DNA from: Austropuccinia psidii
Lineage: Eukaryota > Basidiomycota > Pucciniomycetes > Pucciniales > Sphaerophragmiaceae
Assembly (NCBI GenBank): GCA_023105745.1
Contig: JALGQZ010000009.1
Location: 9,894,937 to 9,958,936 of the forward strand
DNA length: 64,000 nt
Direction: 5' to 3'
Below are positions 24,011-36,900 of this stretch, in pieces. Position numbers and translations under genes: made by a program. The notes below the pieces were generated by a model. That model did not search any database and was not told the origin of the DNA. It was given only the letters and a program-made list of their open reading frames with translations. How positions within the stretch are numbered: position 1 is the stretch's first letter; each line of letters begins with the position of its first letter.

Positions 24011-24979
24011 TGTTTATTTGTTTTCTCTTGCATTGAAAATGCACTTCTCAATGATGTAATCATTCTCAAATAAAAATTATTCCCCAGGAGGAAAGATACT
24101 CCTTTTTAACAAGTCTTTTAATGAATCTCATTGTTATTCCATTGTCTTTGCTACTTCAAATAATTTAATAATTTAATATGTTCCCACAATTTCTGAAATT
24201 TTATAATTAACCTTTCTCAAAAGCAAACCTTCAATGCATACAAGGTTAATTCTACAGAAAGTATATATCTTTAATTCAAATTATCCACCACACAGTTGGC
24301 ATTTCTTTCTTCTATAATAGTTTGAATACATTTTTTGGGGGATTTCTACAAATCAATATTATGTGCTGATTGATAAAAAAGATTTTTTCTTTTTGCTATT
24401 TATATCCCACCTTTATTTGTGATGTATTATTTATACAAGCTCTTGGAGCCAAAAATGTAGAGTTAGTGTATAAATTTCAATCAATCAGAAATAATTTATT
24501 TTTTAATATGTTTACCATTCCTTTTAGCATGCAATATATTTGTTAGAAAGACATATTCCTCTATAACTCAATGAGTGCAGTACATTTTTCTGAGCTCCTC
24601 TTGATCAATAAAATTTTTTCTTACTTAAGTTCTTCCTCAATTTAAACTTCCTTTCATATGAATTATTATATATTTTTGCATATTTCAATGCATTCCTCAT
24701 GAAAGTTTTCTTAAAAATTCCTTTTCAATAACTTGAATGATTTGCGGATTCCTCATGCTTTTTCACACTTCTTTTTTTTTGAAATAATTTACATTTAAGC
24801 TCAAAAAGATGAATCATTCAATGTTGAAAGTTCCCATATCTTTTTTTACCTCCATTTTCTTGGGTCACATTGGCATACCTCCTATAATTTCAATTTCACA
24901 TTTTCAATATATTTTATTTTTCAAAATTTTGTAAATAGTCTAAATCTGAAAAACCAGAAACAAAAATTATCATTAAACA
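24011..24979. other. AT-rich DNA without recognised features
   Basis: No gene or repeat boundary supported. Confidence 0.4.
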
Positions 24980-26160
24980 TGATTTTCATTTGAAACATAA
25001 AAGGCTGTTTTTTTTGAGATTCTCAATCTTTTCCTCTTAATCTGAGTTTTTCCAATTTTCTTGTTCCTTTTTCATCAATATTTTTATTTATTTGAATTTT
25101 TTGTGATATTCTTTAATTTTTGATTCTCCTGTTGTTTTTTAATCATGTTTCATTATTTTTATAATCAATTTTTTCTTTATTTTTTTTGTTTATTTATGTT
25201 TTCATTTCAATTTTTTTTTATTCTTATTCATGGTTCTATTTATTTATTTATTTTATTATTTGGCTTTTTCTTAGTTTCTGGTTTAATTTTCTTAAGTTTA
25301 TTCATTTTTAATTTCACTGTACATCTCTTCAATTTTATTTTATTTTATTTTTATTTTCCTTCATTTTTTATTTCATTTTTGTTTATTTTTATTTTTTTTT
25401 AATTTCACTTTGTTTTGAAGTTTTTGGGGTGGAGATACACTTGAAGCCGTGTTATTGCACTGATTCTAGTGTAGCTCTAACTCTTTGTTCACAATAAGCT
25501 TAGCACAAACAAATACTTACATATACTCTGGATTCAGCTTAATAACACTGATTCCAGTGTATCCCCACCCAGACATTAGAGAGAATAATAAAGAAATGAA
25601 AGAAAAAATTTATAAAAAACTCAAAAAAACTTAGAAAAGAAAAATAAAGCATATAGTAAAGAAAAATAAAAATCAAAAAATCAAAATAAATGAAATTGAA
25701 ATTATAACAAAGAAAAATAACAAGTAATATCCAAAAATTTATAACATAAAAAAAATGGAAAATTGAAAAGAAAAAGTTGAAAAATTAAAAATTAAAAAAG
25801 TTTGGCAAGCTCAAAAAAATTGATACCAAATTTAGATAAAGTTAAAATAAAATCCAAAAAAAGTAAAATAAAAAACTAACTGTAATGAAATCAATAAAAC
25901 GTTGAAGCTGATTTTAACAAAAAAATCACAAAATTAAAAAATAAACTTAAAATTTGAAGAAAATTACACATTACATGGAAAAAGAAGCGAAAATTGATGA
26001 GTAATAATAAACAAAAACAAGAGGAACACAAATGTTACTAAAATGGAAAAATTGAGAAATTCAAAACAAACAATGAGATTGAAAAAGATATTGATAGGAT
26101 AGGAAATGATAAATTAAATAAAAATGAAGGAAATGGAATTGTCATAGCTTACATAAAATA
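24980..26160. repeat. Foldback-like palindrome with opposite strand bias in its arms
   Basis: The left arm (about 24980-25426) is strongly T-rich on the plus strand and the right arm (25571-26160) is strongly A-rich, so they can pair loosely. At the centre, 25427-25456 and 25541-25570 form a 30-bp inverted repeat with 26 matches (GGGTGGAGATACACT ... AGTGTATCCCCACCC), with an 84-nt loop. The inner palindromic motif CACTGATTCYAGTGTA occurs at 25459 and 25546. The open frame at 25145-25402 is low-complexity Phe/Leu and not a gene. Confidence 0.65.
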
Positions 26161-29100
26161 AAGATAAAATTTCATAGAAATTCTATAGACATTTGAGAAA
26201 AATTTGATTCAGTATTTTATACATATGTAAAATATCATACATTTTGGTGAAATAAGTCACTGTTGACTAAAACATTTTGGATTTAATATTGATTAATCCT
26301 TTTTTGGCTCTTTTTCAACTTAATGTAAGCACCTTGACAAAAGCTTGATGGCTAAATGCATTTTTATTTTCACAATTATTTGCCATCTGATAGAGGATAT
26401 ACATGTAAAACAACTCAACACCTGTCATATGTAAGTAATTAAAATTGTTATCCCTCAATATACTCCAAGTTATTTCATAGTTAAGAAAAAAATATAAATA
26501 TTGAATTATTAAATCCTCACATATCCAATTTGTTTCTGACTCAACTGTAAGAAGGGCCCAACCTAGACACTGGAGGTGGGTTGGGCAAAGGTTTGATAAT
26601 AATTTGAAGAATGTTGAACCTAAGTTTCATTCATTTATCAAGGAAAGCCCCGAGCCCTCGAAATGGGGTTCATGAAGACTTTTTTGAAAATTTTAACTTC
26701 TGAATAGATCATTATTTATTGCAAGAAAGAGAATTTAAGACAATTTAAGCCCGTATCAAGCATGTTCTAATGAAAGAAAAAATAAAATTATGATGCAAAT
26801 TGAATCAGACCTCTTAATGATTGATATTAAGTTTATTTCTTAATATGAAGTGTTTTTTATCTTGTTATGAGTTCTTACATAGAGATACTTATGGCTATAC
26901 TCCTTCCCCCAAATACAACAGATAAGAAGCCTTCAAAATGTGTTCCATAGATGTTGAACAAATATTTTGCAATTATTGAGTATAAAATTGATAATTATAT
27001 GATAATATTTTTGAAGTTTTTTTGAAAAATTGATTTTTAAATTAAGATAAATTACTTTTTCAGGTTTTTCTCTTGATCAAAAATCATGAAAAATAGCCAT
27101 AAATTATTAGAATCATTTTTTTGTTTCTTGGGATTTTTAGAAGAAAAATATCTGCAATACAAACTTTTTTTAAAAGGAAATCAGACTTTTGAAGCTGTTG
27201 AAACGTAATTTAGTGTCAAGGAATCTCAGAAAGGCAAATTTTACCTTTTGATCTTCAACCTTTCCATCTAGAAAACATCAATACCATATTTTTTGAATTA
27301 ATGAATAAAATTGTATTTAATTTTGATACTTTTATGTGTCTTACGAATAATGGATGAGCTCATAGCTTATGGAAAGGCATTCAACCCAAATTTAGCACCA
27401 AATTCAATGATCAAAATATTGGGTAAATATATGAATAAATTCAGTTTAAAAGTTTGAAGAAATTTTTTATTATGTATTAATTCTTGAAAACCCTTATAAG
27501 AAATACCTACTGCACAAATTGTCTTACAAGTCCGCTCTCAGAGATTTACAAGAATTTTGAGTAGTACCTTACTCAGGGCTGCATTATTCTACTTAACTGT
27601 ATGAATCTAGAAAAACATACTTCTTAATATATTATTCATTTTATTTTCCCACTTAAAGAACATCCTTGAAGAGTATCACACTTTTCAAAACATTTGGGGA
27701 ATGATTTCTTGGAATTGTAGTATTTTAGACATGTCACGCTTATGAAAGATATATTATTCCACCAATTTTGAAAGCTATGCATTCTATGAGATTTTTTAAA
27801 TGAATCAATTTTACCATGAGCTTCAGTTCATTGTAAGGATATGAATAAAATTGAATAAATTCCCTTCAATTTAGAACAGTGAATAACATGTCAATCAAAG
27901 ATAGATTTATTTTAGGTCAAGGTTCCAACACAAATATATTCTTTGTGCACTAAAATAAAATAATTTTGTCCGAATATTATTAAGATTCTTTCATCAAGTG
28001 CTTAAGATTTTGAGAATTGATTACATTTATATAATTCTGAATTTAATCTTTTGAGTGTAAACTTGGTTTGTTTGAGATTGGATATCAATACCCATATACA
28101 ATTAAATCTCAGTGGACCAAGAAATATTTTGGAGGCTTTAATATTCTTAAATATATAAGAATTATGATTATTAATTGTGAAATATCACAGTGATAATATA
28201 CTTTTGAGTGGTAAGACATTGGGAATGAAAAAATTAAGTTGTAAAATAAACTTGAATCTTTTTTTGAGAAAAAGAATTCACTTTTCAAAAAAGAATTATT
28301 ACACAATTTCACGTCTATATCATTAAAGCTAATTTCCATTTAAATAATAACTTTTCTCAATTGTGATAGAAGAACATTTAAGATGACAAAAATTAATTTC
28401 ATAAATCTTATATTATGTGTGATATTTTCAGCCATTTTTTCTCAATTAAATTATTATCTATATTAGGAACTGATAGAAATATATCTACACTTTATCTGAG
28501 AGTTCTTATTTTTATACAGAGATAGTAATTTATTACCCTGTTTTGATTGGGAAAAAATATTATGATATCTCTCATTTCTCTCTGTAAAATGGAATAAATG
28601 TAAAAAAATGAGTATCTTATTTCTTTTCCACAACATTAGTATTTGATATTTTAGTATGTTTAACATTATAAGATATGGTAAGATAGTATTTATAAAGGAT
28701 AGAAAATGCCACCTTATTTATATCATGGTAAAAAGGTGTGAAAATCAGTTAATATAAAATTTTGAAGGAGCTTAATATGTATTTTATCTCAGGTCTCAAA
28801 GAAACATAATATAATTTAGGGGATAGGACAATATGAATGTGTAAACCATGAGCATCCATTCAGGAGAAAGCAATTTCAAAGTTTATACTAAAAAATAACT
28901 TCAAATAAGGTTTTCCAATTGCTAAAAACAGGAGTGATATACTTCAATTTTTCTTCCATCTATTTTTATGTAGATAGCTTGAGCCTTGAGTAAAAAGTAG
29001 TAATGAAACACACACTCCTTTCTTGTGAGTGAAAAACCCCGGTGCTTTGGAATTCTTTTGAGAAAAATATTTGCCTTTGAATTCTTGAGATTGGAAAACT

Positions 29101-29384
29101 TAAAATCTGATAACATAAATTGAAGAGAAAAATCCATCACAGGGAAGATGTAATATGAAAGGGAAAAATAGCATACTTGAATGTTAATAAGTCTAAAATG
29201 AGATTCTTCATGGTTGTTATCCTAATATTTGTTCAAAATTTTCTATATTGGCATCAAAACATTTTGTGGAATAACATGATTTTCAGGCTTTCCAGGAGCT
29301 ACATAGTTTTATTGAGTCTAAACTAAGTATCTTCAAATAATGAAAATCCGGCTTGGAAGAGGAACAAATAATAATAGCAAGTTA
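26161..29384. other. AT-rich DNA without recognised genes
   Basis: Several open frames of 60-76 codons on the minus strand (28109-28339, 28463-28666, 28922-29140) are Lys/Asn/Phe/Ile-rich and look incidental. No LTR ends or RNA genes recognised. Confidence 0.45.
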
Positions 29385-29465
29385 GGGAAATTTATGAAGC
29401 AAGTTGGAAGCTTGGTTGGACCTGCTACCCTTGCCAATGAGGAGAGCTTTTTTTTCACGGTGATT
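29385..29465 (+). repeat. Dispersed repeat R, copy 3 (partial)
   Basis: TTGGTTGGACCTGCTACCC followed by a T-run and CACGGTG matches the terminal part of copies 1 and 2. It lies about 80 bp before the left end of element 2. Confidence 0.55.
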
Positions 29466-29545
29466 CCTACATATGAGGCCTCAAAGCCAACTATAAATAT
29501 AGAAAAGGCTGTTTTGTAATTCTAAAATATCTAAAAATGGCTAAA

Positions 29546-30983
29546 TGTCAGCCTGTGACTCAAAACCAGAGCACAAGCATGACAGCCAAAATACCATAAA
29601 CCAATGGTATAGCCAAGATACCACCAAAACATGGAGCTGAGCCAAATCAGCTCAAAAGGTATCAAAGGAAAGAGGAAACTCACCTCTTCCTGAAAATATA
29701 AGTCCCATCACCATAGGACTAGAAATAACAAAGTTATTCCTGCTCAAAGTTATTGCTGAGCATAAACCTTAATTTTCACCTCTCATCTAAAATCTAGAAG
29801 GAGAGGCTTAACCCCATCAAATGGGTACTCAAAATGAAGCTCTAAGCCAGGGCTATCCAATGGTACTAGCCAAACTGAGCTAGCACCAATATTACTGGAG
29901 TTATGGTCAATTTCAGGGCAAATAAGGGTGAACATAACATTCACCTCTCATCTAACTTCTACAGTTTTAGTGTGGAATACCTGAAGTGGGGTCTTTTTGG
30001 AAATAGCACAATAAGGGCTATCTGATGTTGTCATCCACTCCCCCATATCTCAACTACTGCAGAAGTTATGGGGCAAACAAGCTCAATAAAGCGTTTTGCC
30101 TAAAACACGCAAATGTACAAAAATCTTGTACATGGGATAACTTTGCCATATTTAATGATACCCATATCAAATGAGGTACCATTGTGTAGAGCACATACAG
30201 GGCTACACACTGAACCAATTTTGAGGTTGATGTCTCAAGAACTGACAAAGGTATGGTTGTTTTAAGGTTAAAATCCCCCCTGCTGTCATATACAGCCTTA
30301 CCATGGGATAATATCCCATAAGCATGAATATGAGGTGTCAAATAGATGAAGAAGCATGTTTTTTCTTCAATACCTCATATGTCAGTTAATACTGGGGTCC
30401 TATACAGTTTCTGTACAGCATTCTAGGTGTCATACACGTCAGAATCAGGCTGTGAGGTCCCCAGATGAAAGTTTTCACCCTGTATTGGTGAAAACCGCCC
30501 AGATGTGGATTCAAAACCACATCTGAGCCCAATACAGGCTATACAGGCTGTTTGCAAACCACAAGCCAGTACTAGAAAGTGAAAAAATCTTCACTTCCTC
30601 TACGTGGAAAGGTCTAGCACCCTTTCCACCCCATTTCAGGATAAAAAGGAGGCTTTTCACAGCCAGAATTGTCTCCTCATCCTGCTCTTGAATTCCTACG
30701 TAGTAAAACTGTCCAAAACAGTTATACTCTTGGAAAATAATCAGGTATACTTTAAAAATTAAGTATTGTAGCCTTTATTATTGTAACCCAACAGGTAAAA
30801 GCTGCACCCAGGGCTTTCAACAGCGCTCAACACCATTATATCTCTATAGTAAAGCCCTTAATATCTGAATTTAATCATTTATTATCAACTTTATCATCTT
30901 TTAAAACTATTTTTACCGTGTCAAAGTCATAGTTAAAGCTTGTAAATACTTATATACACCTTTATCATAGACTCACCCTGACA
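29546..30983 (+). repeat. 5' LTR of element 2
   Basis: TGTCAGCC ... CCCTGACA, 1438 bp, the same length as its partner at 37800. A TATA-like GGATAAAAAGG lies near 30640. The paired hairpins are present upstream of it, the second with one mismatch. Confidence 0.96.
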
Positions 30984-30986
30984 TTT

Positions 30987-31002
30987 TGGGGGCCTGGCCG
31001 TG
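30987..31002 (+). other. Primer-binding site of element 2
   Basis: TGGGGGCCTGGCCGTG, 3 nt after the 5' LTR. It differs from that of element 1 by one base. It fits the 3' end of a tRNA (T-stem 5, acceptor 7, discriminator, CCA), identity unassigned. Confidence 0.75.
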
Positions 31003-31029
31003 TTTTTTACTTATCCTTGGACCTTACAA

Positions 31030-31572
31030 GTAAGTTTTTTCTTTTTTTATCATTTATTGACACCTGTTTTACCTTTTTTAGGCATCATTTTCTCTATAAA
31101 TATATATTTTATATATATTTCTTAATTTTTTAAATAAATACTCATATATTATAGAGTATCTGTCACGTGGATAATAGCCACAAGACTAGTATTTCGGCGT
31201 GTTTTGTATATAAAAACACTTTAAGCCACTAATACAGCCTTAATTCTTAAGTGAATTAAGACAGCTCATACTGATAAACCAACAGTTGAGGCGTGTTTGG
31301 GCACATTGTTAACTTGATTACCCTGTAATACACCACCTTTGACAGATTATACTTGCTAAACACAAGTATTCTGTGAGATATTGGCATACAAACAGTATAC
31401 CACATATCAGTATGCTATATTTTTGACGTGGAATTGTTAATTCAATTACATTGTCATCATACAAGGGCATCTGTAGTAACATACAAGCCCAGAGGCCATT
31501 CTTAGACATGCAAAACCAGCCTTTTAAGAAGTCTTAACTGACATAAGCCCTCTTTTTTCCTGTTTGATTCAG
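31030..31572 (+). other. Predicted 5' intron 1 of element 2
   Basis: A consensus donor GTAAGT follows ACAA. The acceptor region has an AACTGAC branch-like motif, a pyrimidine tract and TTGATTCAG. Splicing joins the final A of exon 1 (31029) to TG (31573-31574) and thus creates ATG GAA GAA, with A at -3 and G at +4, in frame with ORF1. The same arrangement occurs in element 3. Inferred only; no transcript evidence. Confidence 0.55.
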
Positions 31573-32641
31573 TGGAAGAAAATTTCATACCACTTGAAAC
31601 CCAGTCACAGGCCAACATACCAGTGACACCCTCAGAACCAGAGGGCAGCAAGGGCAAAGGGAAGAGGCTTAGTGAAGGCCAAATTACAGCCAAGAAGTGG
31701 ACACCAATAGCCACTCAGAGGAGTAGAAAACCACAAAACTCTGCTTCAATACAAGGTAAACCAACCTTAACCACTTGTACAGGAAAGATTACAATTATTA
31801 ACCCAGTTGTAACCTCCAAAGGCAAACTGCTCAAGTCAGCAGACAATAGATTTGTACAAGGCACAGTCAAAGGTAAATACCCTAAGAACATAAATTTTTT
31901 GACTGCTTGTAAGCACTGATATGTCCCCTGCATACCTCAGAGATCTTGGTTTCCAAAGGAACCAGCCAGAGGACAGAGAAAGATTGTCCAGAACCAGAAG
32001 ACCAGGAAGAGGACACCTTAGACACAGTGGTGGATGGCAAAACAATGAGGGAGATAATATAAACCTTGCCATTCACACTCCAATTCAACAGAAACCTCAA
32101 ACCAGAGGACTGGAAGGATATGGATCAAGTTCTTCAGATCCACCAACTCCTCAAAGACTTATTTCAATGGAGCATGGACAACAAGAGGTTCAACCTAGCA
32201 GCTCACTGGGCAGAACTTGGATCAAGTGGCCAGAAGATCTGTCTCAAAGAGATAGACTTCAAAGACCTTATGGTAATCACCAAAGGTTGGAATCCTACCA
32301 GGCAGCACAGACTCCTGGAGGCAAGGGCACAGAGGATAAGGGAGAATCAAGCCACTATCCAAGCAATAGAAGAACAATTAACCCAGACAGGGCCTACTCA
32401 GAGTCCTTCAGGTTCACAAGGAGCAGGCCAAATCAGCTCTCCAGTGGCTTCACACCATTCAGAAACCAGCAGATCAATGGCCAGGAGTCACCATTCTTCA
32501 CAATTCCAGGAAGTTTCCAGGAGAAGACAAGGAAACAAGGGCAAGAACAAAGCCTCCTTCAACCAGAGGAGGAAAGAGTCAGACCCCATGATCCAGAAGC
32601 TGTTGGACTTGGTAAAAGAAGTACACAAGAACCAGAAGTAA
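31573..32641 (+). pseudogene. Element 2 ORF1 (Gag-leader protein), predicted spliced, one nonsense codon
   Basis: Exon 2 is 31573-31872 (about 100 codons, Ser/Thr/Lys/Gln-rich). A 68-nt intron (31873-31940; donor GTAAAT, CACTGAT branch-like motif, acceptor ACCTCAG) follows, and exon 3 continues to a stop at 32639-32641. The intron removes the stop at 31917. Exon 3 has an amphipathic, Trp-containing block (LKPEDWKDMDQVLQ, LFQWSMDNKRFNL), a helical RAQRIRENQATIQAIEEQL segment, then a basic Ser/Gln tail. A TAA at 32060 breaks this copy; element 3 has Ser there. Function unknown; possibly a matrix-like N-terminal Gag portion. It overlaps the Gag frame, which lies at -1. Confidence 0.55.
31873..31940 (+). 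other. Predicted intron 2 of element 2
   Basis: 68 nt, GTAAAT ... CTCAG, phase 1 after a Lys codon. It has the same length and ends in element 3 (50171-50238). The equivalent place in element 1 also has AAAG followed by a GT donor (3909). Confidence 0.55.
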
Positions 32642-32697
32642 ATGTAAACCACTCCAGAATCAGTAGTCCTAGTAATAGAAACATTATCCCCACTCAG
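32612..32697 (+). other. Possible intron 3 of element 2, linking ORF1 to Gag-Pol
   Basis: 86 nt, donor GTAAAA, acceptor CCACTCAG. Removal joins the ORF1 frame (phase 0) to the Gag-Pol frame. The match in frame has a one-in-three chance of being accidental, but element 3 shows the same lengths and ends (50910-50995). No good branch motif is seen, and -1 frameshifting remains an alternative. Confidence 0.4.
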
Positions 32698-33999
32698 ACT
32701 GAAAATAACATTGTCACATCTGAGAGTAACATCAACAGTGATACACTGTGGTTACAAATGTCCCAATATGCTGAACAATCTGCAAAGCAGTTTGCATAAA
32801 TTAAAGCTGGCCAAGAGAGGATGAGAAAAACTCAAGCCTACTTGGAACAGATAGTTAAAAATCTTCAAGAAGGGTATGCTCAACTGAGCAAAGCCTCTGA
32901 GGAAACTGACAAAAGACTGAATATAGTCTTTGAAGAACAACACCACAGCACAAGGGACAGGGAGTGTATGGACCAAGACATTAATAAATTTTTTAATGCC
33001 TACCATAACTTAAAGCCCCAACCACAAGGCCAAGTTATGGATAATCCATATCAACCAGATGACATCAAACCAGATGCCATGTTGATGAATAAGGCAAGAT
33101 CCCCATCACAATACCAAGATGGAGATGGTATGTCTTATTCAGAGAAGGAAGCCTTGAAACAGCTTCTTGAGGCCTCAAACTGGTCCAAATTCTCTGGATC
33201 AGGAGAATATGATCATATGGAACTTATAGATTATATTGATGGACTCTCCATTGATGTACCAAGCATACCAGACTACTGGATCACTGCTAGATTGATTACT
33301 GCATTTAAAGGTCATGCTAGTATATGGTACACAGAAATGAAAGAAATCCATGCCAGGAGAAACTGGCCATGGTGGAAGAGTCAAATCATCCAAAAGTACA
33401 GTAATGGAACTTGGATATGGCAAAAGACCATGTCATTTGAAAATGACAAGTACTCTGTGGGCAAAGATCCATATGAGTGGTGTCTTAGACAGTCTAAAAG
33501 ACTTAAAGCCATTGATCCTCAGATGAACATCCAAATGAGGAATCACAAGCTCCTGACACAATTGCCAGGAGAGCTAGAGCATGCAGTAAAATGCAGATGC
33601 AACCAGAATTGCACTCTAGATAACATTTCCAACACCTTACAAGACATAAGGAAGAGGACTAATATAGGGAAATTCACCCCATATAAGAGCAGTAGTTTCA
33701 AAGAGAAACAACCTTTCAGGGCAGAGTTTAAAGACAAACCCATAGAAAGAGTGGCAGAAGTGGCAAAGAAGAGGAATTCTTGTCACAATTGTGGTTCAAC
33801 AGACCACTATGCCAACAACTTTCCAAAGGCAAAGAAAAGAATCTATGCCATAGAGAAAGTCCCTGAGGAAGAACCTCCAACAGAGGATTCCTATGCAGAC
33901 TCCATGGGTGATGCCATCAGAGAACCATCTGAGGATGATCAAGACCCAAGAGAGGAATTTCTAGAGGAATACCAAGAGGAACCCCCACTGGAAATCTAG
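32698..33999 (+). pseudogene. gag: Element 2 Gag (coiled coil, capsid-like, zinc knuckle)
   Basis: This is the Gag frame up to TAG 33997. A stop at 32797 (Glu codon in element 3) interrupts it early. The coiled-coil-like part (MRKTQAYLEQIVKNLQEG) is followed by a capsid-like block with NWPWWKSQIIQKY, then the zinc knuckle CHNCGSTDHYANNF, whose last Cys is replaced by Phe. An acidic segment leads to protease. The upstream extension of this frame stays open back to 31921, fully overlapping ORF1. Confidence 0.85.
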
Positions 34000-36900
34000 G
34001 ACATACAGTTGGAAGCAGGCATGCCACAGGACACTGCTAACAAGAGCTTGTGCAAACACACACAAGATGCACAAAAATTCCTGGTTACACCAGCCAAAAG
34101 AATGGCATATATACATGGGACAGCCACAAAAATGACTGTTTGTATTGACAATGCTCAGCATCCACTGATCATTGATAGTGGAGCACACTGCTCCATAGTG
34201 GCCAGAACCTATCTGGATACCCACTTCCCAAACTGGGAAAAACAGCTCTTGCCCACTAAGGCAAAGAACTTTAAAAGTGCATCAGGGAAGATGACTTCCA
34301 TTGGGACAATTATCAAAGAGATAATTATACCCCACAGGAAGGGTAATATCAGACTCAACCCAGAGGTTTTAGTGCTTAATGATGCCCACATCCAAGGGTT
34401 TTTACTGGGAACAGATTACAAGAGGATGTATGGCATAGACATTTACAACAGTAAAAATAGGCACATCACCATTGGTACTAACAAGGAAAAGAAATTTTCA
34501 CTTTATATATACCAAATATCTTCTCAAGATCCACTAGAAGAACTTCTGAAGGAATTCAGAGAGGGGCAGTTTAGCACTACCCTCACCAGTAAACAAAAAC
34601 TAAGTCTACTGAAGATGCTGAGAAAGAACAGACCACCATTTGCCATTGGTGAAGAACCATTAGGCAAGATCAAAGGCCATGATATAGAACTATATCTGGA
34701 TGTGGAAAGGCCTTATCCACCCATGCTTAGGAGACCTCCTTATCCAGCAAGCAGGAAAACAGGAAAGAAATTGAGAAGCATATCAATGAACTCCTGGATA
34801 TGGATGTCATCAGGAAGATTGGACATAATAAAATAGTGGAAATCACCACCCCTGTCCTAATCATCTGGCATGATGGCAAGCCTAGACTGTGTGGAGATTT
34901 CAGAGCTCTGAATAACTACACAAAAGTAGACAGGTACCCCATACCTAGGATACCTCATGCCTTAGATAAACTGGCTAAAGCTAAATACCTAACCAAAATG
35001 GATTGTATGAAAGGCTTCCACCAAAATGGAGTTAAACCAAACTCCATGAAATTACTCAGGATAATATGCCTTATGGGCATATATGAGTACACCAGAATTC
35101 CATTTGGCATCAAAAACGCACCAGCCCACTTCCAAAGGATGATGGACACAATATTTCAAGATGAAATATTGGAAGGCTGGATGGTAATATATATTGATTA
35201 TATCATTATATACTCAGAGACATGGGAAGACCATGTGCAATACATAGACAGAGTGCTAAGTGAATGCACACCCATAAATCTGAAAATATCACTTAAAAAG
35301 TGCAATTTTGGCCAACAAGAGTTACTGGCTCTAGGACAGAAAGTCTCAGGTCTTAGTCTGGCAATTGACCAGAATAAAGTAGCAGCAGTACTGCAAAAAC
35401 CAGTACCAAAAAGCATCAAAGATATGCAATCCTTTCTTGGGTTTGCTAGCTACTATAGAAACCATATAAAAGATTTTGCACACATAACTAGTAGTTTATA
35501 CAAGTTATGTTCAAAAGATGTAGTTTTTGAAATAACCAAGGAAAGGAGGGATGCATATGAGAGGATCAAATATGAACTCACTAATGCACCTGTGCTCATC
35601 TTACCTTACTTTGAACTACCATTCAAGTTATATATAGATGCAGCATGCAGTCAAGGCCTAGGAGCAGCCCTTCACCAAAGACAAATTGTGGATGGTGAAC
35701 CAAGAGAAGGAGTAATTTGCTACATCTCAAGGCAGCTGAAAGATTCAGAAGCCAGGTATGGGGCCACCCAGACTGAATGTCTATGTCTATTCTGGGCTCT
35801 AGAAAAACTCCATTATTATTTGGAGGGTGCAGTCTTTGAAGTCTACACAGACTGCACAGCCTTGAAGTCTTTACTAAACATGAAGACTACAAATAGACAT
35901 ATGCTGAGATGGCAAATAGCCATCCAGGAGTATAGAGGGAACATGACCATCATATACAAGGAAGGTAAAAGCCATACCAATGCAGATGGCCTCAGCAGAT
36001 GGCCACTGGATAATGTCAAAAGCAATCCAGCTTATGACCCAGAAGCTGCAGCAAAAATCCCTATCCATTTCTTGGAAATAGATAGGAGGAAAAACTTCAG
36101 ATTATCTGAATGGGAACCATAAAGTGGTACCCTTGACAGTGGAAACACTGACTCAGAAGGGACAGAAACTCCCATACTGGGAATAAGCTCCTCAGAACTG
36201 CACAATGAATTCTTCAGTGCAGTACAGAAGTCTTATGCCAAACACAAACAGTGTAGCATACTACTCCAACTCCTTCAAAAAAAGTACAGGAGTCCAGAAC
36301 TGGAAACCCAGCTGGAAGAACCCTGGTTGAGGGCCTATAAGGACAATAATTCTTTTCTTATAGATGGCCTGCTCTACCACAGAGAAAAGCACACAAGTGC
36401 ACTCACAGCGGTAGACAGAGACCACATCTCATTGATCCTATAAGAATGCCATGACTGCCCCTATATGGGACACATGAGTGTAGACAGGACCAAAGCAAGG
36501 GTAGCAAGCACAGCTTGATGGCCCAAGTGGGAACAAGAGTTGAGTGAATACATCAACACTTGTGAAAGATGCCAAAAGGCAAATAGGAAACATGGAAAGA
36601 AGTATGGGTTACTTCAACACATAGAAGAACCCAAGCACCCATGGGAAACCATCAACATGGACTGGGTTACAGGACTTGTCCCAGGAGGCAAAGAAAACTA
36701 TAATGCCTGTTTGATCATAGTTGATAGGTTCAGCAAGAGTGTGAGGTGTCTACCATGTCATAAAGAAGACACAGCCATGGATACTGCTCTGTTGTTTTGG
36801 AATAACATTATATCTACCTGTGGAGTCCCCAAGATCATCATTAGTGATAGGGACCCAAAATTCACATCTGAATTTTGGACTAACTTATATGACATGCTTG

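Noticed and set aside
25145..25402. 85-codon Phe-rich ORF resembling membrane protein
   Set aside because: Product of a T-rich tract in a palindromic arm; no real codon structure.
30066..30341. Minus-strand ORF of 91 codons, also near 38320-38595
   Set aside because: It lies in LTR B and is disrupted in other LTR copies.
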